Source: Chloroflexota bacterium (GTDB taxonomy: Bacteria; Chloroflexota; Dormibacteria; Dormibacterales; Dormibacteraceae). From it: 18,857 nt of DNA. This document shows, in pieces, positions 13,366 to 18,857 of this stretch. Within the stretch, counting starts at the first letter, position 1, and every line of letters begins with the position of its first letter. The stretch lies in assembly GCA_003446775.1 (NCBI GenBank), contig DMCH01000062.1:1866-20722 (forward strand). The letters run 5' to 3'. The notes beneath the pieces were generated by a model. The model ran no database searches and was not told the origin of the DNA. It saw only the letters and a program-made list of their open reading frames with translations. A program made the translations under genes and the position numbers.

Positions 13366-14676
13366 TCAATAGGGGAGTGTTGCGCTGTAATCTTCGGCAC
13401 GGACGAAGCTCCAGGGGAGGGTGGGATCCGCGGTCCGCGACTCGAATACTGAGACCACCCGGAGCGTGGTGTCGCCGGCCCCATCAAAGCCGAATGTCCC
13501 GCTGGCGCCCGCAAATCCCGAGGTCGCGGCCACCTGCGCGACGACGCCGTCCCGCGCGGGCAGCTTGCCGCCTGCGGCCGTGATGGCCCGGTCTACGGCT
13601 CCATACAGGATGGCGGCGGAGTCGTAGGCGGGGATGGTGTAGGCGCTGTAATCGGAGGCGTTCCGGTATTGCGTCTTGAAGGCTTCGATGACCGGCTGCG
13701 CGTTGGGAATGATCTCGGGCGCGGCTGCCGCGACGGTCGCATACATCCCAACGGCATTGGCACTCGCGTTGCGCACGCAATTAGGGTCCTTGGCGATTCC
13801 GTCACCGCCCAGGAACGGCGTCGCCTCGCCGGCGCTGAAAACGTTTGCCATCTGCGCTCGGATCACGCAGCCATGATTGGCGGTGACGCCCCCGTAGTAG
13901 ATCGCCTGCGCCCCATCGCCTTTGGCATGCCGCATGAACGCGGTGAGGTCGAGACGGCTGTTCGGGTCGAAGTCGAGGATGTCGACGATGCTCCCGCCGA
14001 GTCTGGTGAACCTCGTCATGAACCCGCTGGCGAGCGCTTGTCCGTAGGCCTCATGGTCTGAAAGCACCGCCACCCGCCTCAGCAGCAGGGTCTTGTAGCC
14101 ATAGTCAGCGGCCGCCGGGCCCTGCAGGTCGTCGGTGGTGACCAGGCGGAAGAAGTTGTTGGTGCCGGTTGGGCGCAGCTCGACGGGCGTGGGCAGCCCC
14201 ACCGCCTTGCAACTGATCTCGACGTGCGAGCGGCTGAGGCCGGCAGGTAGAAAGGGCTCTTTGGTGAGGCAACGGCTGCTCACCGCCGGGCTGATCATCG
14301 CGAGGTGGGCATCGTTCGCGACCGGGATCTCCCGCCGCGCGACGCTCGAGTTGAAGGGCCCGATCACGCCCATGACCAGCGGGTCGGCGGCCAGCGTGCT
14401 GACGTTATGCGTCCCCTGGCCCGGGTCGTCCACGCCTCCGACGGCATCATCCTGAGCCACGACCTGGACCGTGAAACCGCCGATGGTCGGGTGCTGATCG
14501 ACGAAGAACTGCACGCCGTTGAGAGCTGTCTGGCCGACCCGGCCTTCGGCGCCGGACAACGGCAGGTCGACGCCGATCCGGATCACCTTCGCCGGTGTTC
14601 CACCCCTGCAGGCGGCGACGAAAACGAGACAAGCCATCAGCGCCACCGCCAACGTCCGCGCCATTCCCAACCGCAC
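13366..14676 (-). CDS. Lipoprotein substrate-binding protein of HAAT-type ABC transporter (receptor 2)
   Basis: This second receptor is paralogous to receptor 1, with 436 residues from GTG 14676. ATG 14664 (codon 5) is an equally good start and gives the signal peptide MARTLAVALMACLVFVAAC. The lipobox VAAC is ideal, so it should be a membrane-anchored lipoprotein (Cys23 from the GTG). The type I binding fold shows IRIGVDLPLSGAEGRVGQTA (32-51), VIGPFNSSVARREIPVA (104-120), RLVTTDDLQGPAAADYGYK (177-195) and SAYTIPAYDSAAIL (344-357). Cysteines 136, 156, 270 and 300 line up with 138, 150, 259 and 285 of receptor 1. It probably feeds the same LivHMGF complex with a different ligand. It may instead be a sensor or have its own partner. 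The gene is divergent from the TPR gene, with 85 bp between starts. Confidence 0.88.
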   Translation of the reverse strand: MRLGMARTLAVALMACLVFVAACRGGTPAKVIRIGVDLPLSGAEGRVGQTALNGVQFFVDQHPTIGGFTVQVVAQDDAVGGVDDPGQGTHNVSTLAADPLVMGVIGPFNSSVARREIPVANDAHLAMISPAVSSRCLTKEPFLPAGLSRSHVEISCKAVGLPTPVELRPTGTNNFFRLVTTDDLQGPAAADYGYKTLLLRRVAVLSDHEAYGQALASGFMTRFTRLGGSIVDILDFDPNSRLDLTAFMRHAKGDGAQAIYYGGVTANHGCVIRAQMANVFSAGEATPFLGGDGIAKDPNCVRNASANAVGMYATVAAAAPEIIPNAQPVIEAFKTQYRNASDYSAYTIPAYDSAAILYGAVDRAITAAGGKLPARDGVVAQVAATSGFAGASGTFGFDGAGDTTLRVVSVFESRTADPTLPWSFVRAEDYSATLPY

Positions 14677-14761
14677 ATCGGAGATTGTCGCCGCCCGGCC
14701 AAGACCCGGCAGTCTCTATACTCGATCTCTTCACCTAACCAGGTCATAGGAGCGCGCCCCG
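14677..14761. promoter_or_regulatory. Divergent intergenic region between receptor 2 and the TPR gene
   Basis: These 85 bp must hold the start signals for both directions. On the plus strand TATACT (14717-14722) is a good -10 (5 of 6) but has no clear -35. AGGAG (14748-14752) lies 9 bp before the TTG start of the TPR gene. On the minus strand TATAGA (14720-14715) overlaps the same bases and could serve receptor 2, also without a good -35. The overlapping -10 elements would make the two promoters mutually exclusive. This is inferred from sequence only. Confidence 0.4.
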
Positions 14762-15637
14762 TTGAAGACCGAGTCCAGCGAACACCTCAAGACCCGCTCG
14801 CAATATGCGGATGACGCGGTTCAGCTCGCCATCGCAGGCAAGTGGGATGACGCCGTCAAGCTCAACAAGTTCGTCATCGAAAACTTCGGGGCGGACGAAG
14901 AGACGCAGAACCGTCTTGGCAAGGCGCTGTCCGAGCTCGGAAAGCTGAAAGACGCCAAGGCCGCCTATGAGGCCGCGCTCAAGATCAACCCGATGAACTC
15001 GATCGCGAAGAAGAACGCGGCGCGCATCAACACCCTGCTGCACCAGAAGGAAGGGCTGAAGGTCGGGGGCACCAGGGTCGACCTCAACCTCTTCGTCGAA
15101 GAGATGGGGAAGACGATCATCACCACACTCGAGAGTCCGCCAAGCGCGGACATCTGCTCGAAGGTGGCGGCGGGTGACGTCGTCGAGCTGAAGATCGAGG
15201 GCGACGGCATCGCCGCCGAGACTTCGCGTGGGGTGCGCCTCGGGCTGCTCGAGGCCAAGCTCGCCCGGCGCCTCATCAAGTTCATGCGCGGCGGCAACCG
15301 CTACCAGGCTGGGATCACGTCCTGTGAAGGCAACACCGTCAAGCTCATCGTCCGCGAGACCTACCAGGACCCACGGTTTGCCGGCAAACCGAGCTTTGCG
15401 ATGCGTCGCAAGCGCGAGGTCGAGTTTCGCCCGTACACGAAGGAGAGCCTGCTCGCCCGAGAGGTCGAGGTGTTCGCGGAGGACGAGGAGGAAGAGGGTC
15501 TCGTCTCGGGCACGCCCGTCACCGATGAGGTCGAAGAGGGCATGCACGCGGTCGAGGACGAAGCCGAGCCCCTCGACTTCAGCGAGGACGCGGACGATGC
15601 CGACAAGGACGACGATGAGGACGAAGATGACAACTGA
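14762..15637 (+). CDS. TPR protein with HIRAN-like middle region and acidic C-terminal tail
   Basis: The product has 291 residues from TTG 14762, supported by AGGAG 9 bp upstream. Residues 12-100 form helical repeats of TPR type: AVQLAIAGKWDDAVKLNKFV (19-38), then LGKALSELGKLKDAKAAYEA (52-71) and ALKINP (72-77). Residues about 135-205 look like a small beta-rich domain with VELKIEGDGIAAETSRGVRL (141-160), EAKLARRLIKFMRGGNRYQA (164-183) and VKLIVRETYQDP (193-204), which reminds me of HIRAN-type domains, a guess. From about 234 onward the tail is dominated by Asp and Glu and ends DKDDDEDEDDN, and is probably disordered. There is no signal peptide, so it is cytosolic. Function is unknown. A scaffold or nucleic-acid or basic-protein partner role is possible. 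It precedes hisZ by 80 bp on the same strand. Confidence 0.8.
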   Translation: MKTESSEHLKTRSQYADDAVQLAIAGKWDDAVKLNKFVIENFGADEETQNRLGKALSELGKLKDAKAAYEAALKINPMNSIAKKNAARINTLLHQKEGLKVGGTRVDLNLFVEEMGKTIITTLESPPSADICSKVAAGDVVELKIEGDGIAAETSRGVRLGLLEAKLARRLIKFMRGGNRYQAGITSCEGNTVKLIVRETYQDPRFAGKPSFAMRRKREVEFRPYTKESLLAREVEVFAEDEEEEGLVSGTPVTDEVEEGMHAVEDEAEPLDFSEDADDADKDDDEDEDDN

Positions 15638-15717
15638 CGCGCGATCACAGGCCCGGGCCCGGAGGTCCCTTCACCGACCCTAGTCCAGGTCTGACAGCAG
15701 GCCCACAGCTAGGTGGT

Positions 15718-16962
15718 GTGCCAGGTTTTCGCGACCTGCTGCCTGACGAGGCCGAAGCCCTGCGCGGGGCGCAGGAATCCCTGCTCGAAGAGATGCGCCG
15801 CTGGGGCTACCGGTTCGTGGTCACTCCGATGGTCGAGAGCATCGACGTGCTCGCGCTGGGCCTGAACGCCGAGCAGCAGCGCCGGCTCTTCAAGTTCAGC
15901 GACGCGCGGGGCGAGGTGGTGGCGCTCGTCGGCGAGCGGACGATTCCCGTCGCAAGGCTCGTGGCCGGGAAACTGCGCTCCGCCGCATTGCCGCTCCGCC
16001 TGTGCTACGCGGGGGCGGTGCTGTCGGCTGACGAAGGGCGCTTCCACCAGCGGCGCGAGACGTACCAGGTGGGCGCAGAGCTCGTGGGCGCGTCGGGACC
16101 GATCGCTGACGCCGAGGTGATCGCGCTCGCTGCGCGCTGCCTCGAAGCCGCCGGGCTTCGTCGGTACCAGGTTGACGTCGGGCACTCGGAGTTCTTTCAG
16201 GGCATCATGGACGCCGTCCGGCTTCCTGCCGCGGTCAAGGCCGGTGTGCGCAGTGCTCTGGCGGCGCGTGACTTCGTCGCCCTCGAGGAGCTGCTGGCAC
16301 GCACGCCCCTTCGCTCGGCCGAGCACGAGCTGCTTTTGCGGTTCCCCGCCCTCCGTGGTGGATCGGAGATCCTCGAGGCTGCCGGAGGGCTGGTCCGCAA
16401 CCGCCGTTCGGAGCAGGCCCTCGCCGAGCTGGCGCGCGTCCAGGAGCTGCTGGTGGCGCACGGGCTCGGGGCGGTCGTGAGCCTCGACCTGGGCGCCATC
16501 CGCGACTTCGACTACTACACGGGCGTCATCTTCGAAGGCTACGGTCCGGACCTGGGCCGGCCGGTCGCACACGGCGGCCGCTATGACCGTCTGCTCGAGC
16601 GCTTCGGCCGGCCCGCGCCGGCGACCGGGTTCGTGGTCCAGCTCGACCTCGTGTGGGACCTGCTGGCTCGCGGAGGGCGGGCGCCATTGCCTCGCATCGA
16701 TGCCGCCATCGCGTGGACTGGATCAGGGCACGGCAGGGCCATGCGCCTTGCCTCGACGCTGCGCTTGTTCGGCATGCGCGCCGTGGTCGACACGGAGTCA
16801 AGGCGTGAGCGTGAGGCGCGGGCCTGGTGGCGGGCGGTCGGCGCTGAGAACCTGATCCTGTGTCGGGGCACGTCGAACGTCGCCTGGACCGGGCAAAGTG
16901 GGCGCACCCGCTCGCTGCCGCCGGAACAGGTGGCGGCACGACTTGCGGGAGCTCTCACATGA
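15718..16962 (+). CDS. hisZ: ATP phosphoribosyltransferase regulatory subunit HisZ
   Basis: HisZ is a catalytically inactive histidyl-tRNA synthetase paralogue. It forms a complex with short HisG and gives it activity and histidine feedback control. The 414 residues show GFRDLLPDEAEALR (3-16), motif 1-like YRFVVTPMVES (31-41), RLCYAGAVLSADEGRFHQR (94-112) running into RETYQVGAELVG (113-124, motif 2 region), and YYTGVIFEGYGPDLGRP (266-282) followed by GGRYDRLLERFG (286-297, motif 3 region). Residues from about 327 form a degenerate C-terminal domain that is absent from the shortest HisZ proteins. GTG 15718 is the first usable start after the in-frame stop at 15628. It lacks a well-spaced Shine-Dalgarno and the N-terminus is slightly short. 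The stop overlaps hisG by 4 bp. The pairing with short HisG next door excludes a HisS call. Confidence 0.93.
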   Translation: MPGFRDLLPDEAEALRGAQESLLEEMRRWGYRFVVTPMVESIDVLALGLNAEQQRRLFKFSDARGEVVALVGERTIPVARLVAGKLRSAALPLRLCYAGAVLSADEGRFHQRRETYQVGAELVGASGPIADAEVIALAARCLEAAGLRRYQVDVGHSEFFQGIMDAVRLPAAVKAGVRSALAARDFVALEELLARTPLRSAEHELLLRFPALRGGSEILEAAGGLVRNRRSEQALAELARVQELLVAHGLGAVVSLDLGAIRDFDYYTGVIFEGYGPDLGRPVAHGGRYDRLLERFGRPAPATGFVVQLDLVWDLLARGGRAPLPRIDAAIAWTGSGHGRAMRLASTLRLFGMRAVVDTESRREREARAWWRAVGAENLILCRGTSNVAWTGQSGRTRSLPPEQVAARLAGALT

Positions 16963-17597
16963 ACGTCTCGATCGCGGTCCCGACCGGCATGCTGCTGCCT
17001 GGCGCGCTCCGCCTCCTTTCACGCGCCGGCGTCATGCGCCTCAGCGCTGCCGAGCTAGGCCGCCGGCTGCTGGTGGAACGCTCCGGCGTGCGCGTGATCC
17101 TCGTGCGCCCTGCCGACGTGCCCGCCTACGTCGACCACGGCGCCGCCGACCTCGGCATCGTCGGCAAGGATGTGCTCTGGGAATCGAACGGCTCGCATTA
17201 CGAGCTTGTGGACCTTCACTTCGGTCCCTGCCGCCTGGTGCTGGCGGTCCCCGAGGCATCGAAGCTGAACGGCCCCGAGACATGGCCACCGCTGCTGCGG
17301 GTCGCAACCAAGCTTCCGCGTACGACCGCGGCCTGGTTCGAAGCAAGAGGTCAGGCGGTGGAGGTCGTGCGCCTGCATGGGTCGGTCGAGCTCGCGCCCC
17401 AGGTAGGGCTGGTCGACGGGATCGTCGACCTCACCGCGAGCGGCCGCACGCTCCGCGAGAACAAGCTGCGAGTGACGGCGACGCTCGGTGCGTCGACGGC
17501 GCGCCTCATCGGCAACCAGGCCAGCCTCAAAACGCGCACGGAGGCCGTGCAGGCGATGGTGGCGCGGCTGCGGGAGGCTGCGAACCATGGGGATTAG
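16959..17597 (+). CDS. hisG: ATP phosphoribosyltransferase catalytic subunit, short form
   Basis: HisG catalyses the first step of histidine biosynthesis, ATP plus PRPP to phosphoribosyl-ATP. At 212 residues it is the short form that lacks the C-terminal regulatory domain and depends on HisZ. Visible landmarks are the N-terminal IAVPTGMLLPGALRLL (5-20), the YVDHGAADLGIVGKD segment (57-71) typical of HisG, the RVATKLPRTTAAWF segment (114-127), and the family signature ELAPQVGLVDGIVDLTASGR (144-163) ending TLRENKL. I chose ATG 16959 because it overlaps the hisZ stop (ATGA) and has GGGAG 7 bp upstream. The frame is open upstream but not HisG-like. The hisD start lies within its last four codons. 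Confidence 0.96.
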   Translation: MNVSIAVPTGMLLPGALRLLSRAGVMRLSAAELGRRLLVERSGVRVILVRPADVPAYVDHGAADLGIVGKDVLWESNGSHYELVDLHFGPCRLVLAVPEASKLNGPETWPPLLRVATKLPRTTAAWFEARGQAVEVVRLHGSVELAPQVGLVDGIVDLTASGRTLRENKLRVTATLGASTARLIGNQASLKTRTEAVQAMVARLREAANHGD

Positions 17598-18857
17598 GCG
17601 ATTCGACGTCGGGTCGTGGCTCGACTCGCCGCTGTCGCGCCGGCGCCTGGACCTTTCCCAGTTCGCCAAGGAACGCGCCGATGTGGCCGAGATCTGCGCA
17701 CGCGTGGCTGCGGACGGCGACGCAGCTCTGCGCGAGTACGGCGAGCGATTCGACGGCTGGGCGCCACGCGAGGGTGAGACGTTCGAGGTCCCCAAAGGCG
17801 ATCTCGTCGCGGCCGCCAATCGCCTCCCCAGCGCCGATCGCGCAGCCCTCGAGTTCGCGGCGCAGAGGATCCGAGACTTCCACTTGAAGCAGGTGCCGCC
17901 GGCGACCAGCGGATCGCCCGGCCTGAAGCTGGTAACGCGGCCCGTGCGCCGCGCGGGTCTCTACGCGCCGGGCGGGCGCGCGTCCTATCCCTCGACCGTT
18001 CTGATGACCGTCATCCCGGCTCGGGTGGCGGGGGTGTCGGAGGTCGTCCTCGCAACCCCGCCGCGCGCTGACGGCAGCGTGCCGGCGGCAATCCTCGCCG
18101 CCGCTCACATCGCGGGTGTGGATGCCGTGTATCGACTGGGCGGCGCGCAGGCGATCGCCGCCCTTGCGTACGGCACCAGCTCGATACCTCGAGTCGACGT
18201 TGTCGCCGGCCCAGGCAACATCTACGTGACCCTTGCCAAAAAAGAGGTGTTCGGCGCCGTCGGCGTAGACGGGATCGCCGGGCCGACCGAGGTGATGGTC
18301 ATCGCCGACGCGGGCGCCCGCCCCGACTTCGTAGCGGCCGACCTGGCGGCCCAACTGGAGCACGACCCGCTGGCGTGGGCCGTGCTGGTCACGGACTCGG
18401 CTGCCCTCGCGGACCGCGTCGAGGAAGAGCTGCGGAGCCTGATCGGAGGCTTGGAACGGGCCCAGATCATCAATGCCGCCACGTGCTGCCTGATCGTGGC
18501 CGAGGACATGGGGCAGGCGATCAACCTGGCCAACGACTTGGCGCCCGAGCATCTGCTGATAGTGGCCGAGCACGCGGGACGGCTGGCCACGCAGGTCGAG
18601 AATGCGGGCGCGATCTTCGTGGGGGCTTACGCGACCGTGCCGCTGGGCGACTACGCGGCGGGCCCCAATCACACGCTCCCGACCTCTGGCGCGGCGCGTT
18701 TCGCATCCCCGCTCGGGGTCTACAGCTTCCTCAAGCGCAGCAGCGTGCTCAGCCTCAATCGGGGCGATCTCGAGATGCTGCGCGATGCGTGCGTGCGCCT
18801 GGCCGCGATGGAAGGCTTGAGCGCGCACGCGCACGCTATAGAGGCTGTCTCTTATAC
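17587..18857 (+). CDS. hisD: Histidinol dehydrogenase (3' partial)
   Basis: HisD carries out the last two steps of histidine biosynthesis, oxidising L-histidinol to histidine with 2 NAD and a zinc ion. ATG 17587 overlaps hisG by 11 bp and has GGGAGG 9 bp upstream. About 419 residues are real sequence before the suspected adapter at 18845, so only the last several residues should be missing (usual length about 430). Motifs are GLYAPGGRASYPSTVLM (122-138), YRLGGAQAIAALAYG (179-193), the AGPGNIYVTLAKKEV stretch (205-219) and GIAGPTEVMVIAD (226-238). The zinc ligands are probably Gln256, His259 (QLEH), Asp355 and His414. The catalytic acid-base pair is Glu321-His322 in LAPEHLL. The reading frame is intact to the end. 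Confidence 0.96.
   Translation, partial: MGIRRFDVGSWLDSPLSRRRLDLSQFAKERADVAEICARVAADGDAALREYGERFDGWAPREGETFEVPKGDLVAAANRLPSADRAALEFAAQRIRDFHLKQVPPATSGSPGLKLVTRPVRRAGLYAPGGRASYPSTVLMTVIPARVAGVSEVVLATPPRADGSVPAAILAAAHIAGVDAVYRLGGAQAIAALAYGTSSIPRVDVVAGPGNIYVTLAKKEVFGAVGVDGIAGPTEVMVIADAGARPDFVAADLAAQLEHDPLAWAVLVTDSAALADRVEEELRSLIGGLERAQIINAATCCLIVAEDMGQAINLANDLAPEHLLIVAEHAGRLATQVENAGAIFVGAYATVPLGDYAAGPNHTLPTSGAARFASPLGVYSFLKRSSVLSLNRGDLEMLRDACVRLAAMEGLSAHAHAIEAVSY
18845..18857. other. Probable Tn5/Nextera mosaic-end adapter at contig end
   Basis: The last 13 bases, CTGTCTCTTATAC, are identical to the start of the Tn5 mosaic-end sequence used in Nextera libraries (CTGTCTCTTATACACATCT). They occur exactly at the window edge, inside hisD, where the coding sense breaks from the expected HisD C-terminus. 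This is most simply unremoved sequencing adapter and not genomic DNA. Confidence 0.88.

Noticed and set aside
12460..13452. Plus-strand open frame of 330 codons opposite receptor 1
   Set aside because: Receptor 1 has a signal peptide, lipobox, ribosome binding site and a paralogue next door. The opposite frame shows no coherent protein features.
15638..15717. T-box leader before the histidine genes
   Set aside because: No TGGNACCGCG T-box sequence and too little room for the stem I specifier domain.
15718..16962. Histidyl-tRNA synthetase (hisS) instead of hisZ
   Set aside because: It overlaps a short-form hisG, has the HisZ-type RLCYAGAV segment and has a degenerate C-terminal domain, all of which fit HisZ.
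17527..18834. Long minus-strand open frame (435 codons) opposite hisD
   Set aside because: It is antisense to a gene with clear HisD motifs. Its composition is Arg/Ala/Gly/His-rich with no domain pattern, as expected of GC-rich shadow frames.
1..18857. Defence system, prophage, CRISPR array or transposon
   Set aside because: No integrase, transposase, recombinase, nuclease or spaced direct repeats were seen. The gene content is core metabolism and transport. The Tn5-like end at 18845 is best explained as library adapter.

Overview
The window looks like chromosomal DNA of a GC-rich, probably free-living bacterium, and it appears to be the 3' end of an assembled contig. The frequent GTG/TTG starts, the HisZ plus short-form HisG arrangement, the short archaeal/Thermotoga-type S-adenosylhomocysteine hydrolase and the lipoprotein ABC receptors would suit a Chloroflexota/Dormibacterota-like or deep actinobacterial-type lineage. 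That placement is an inference and was not tested by any search.

Plus strand, 1-7897. The window opens with the last ~29 codons of an extended SDR (NAD-dependent epimerase/dehydratase), overlapping apt by 4 bp. Then come ahcY, a patatin-like phospholipase and metK. apt, ahcY and metK together describe the SAM/methylation cycle plus adenine salvage. metK overlaps a GDP-mannose module by a stop/start overlap: single-domain mannose-1-phosphate guanylyltransferase, then phosphomannomutase/phosphoglucomutase, then a stand-alone cupin resembling the C-terminal half of type II phosphomannose isomerase/GMP enzymes. A polytopic membrane protein of unknown function closes this side.

Minus strand, 7913-14676. 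In transcription order: two paralogous lipoprotein substrate-binding proteins, then a LivH-LivM-LivG-LivF transporter of the branched-chain amino acid (HAAT) type. A strong hairpin lies between the second receptor and livH. A promoter-like site and several inverted repeats lie between the two receptor genes.

Plus strand, 14762-18857. A TPR protein with a very acidic tail is divergent from the receptor gene. It is followed by hisZ-hisG-hisD, with overlapping genes at the hisZ/hisG and hisG/hisD junctions. hisD runs off the end, and the last 13 bases are identical to the Tn5/Nextera mosaic end, so they are probably adapter and not genome.

Non-coding items of note: two near-identical 38-bp palindromic repeats (one carrying the ribosome binding site of the patatin gene), a possible structured RNA leader before metK, and a structured leader before the liv receptor. 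No tRNA, rRNA, CRISPR array, integrase or transposase was seen. The window is mostly core metabolism, and I see no clear novel defence or mobile system.
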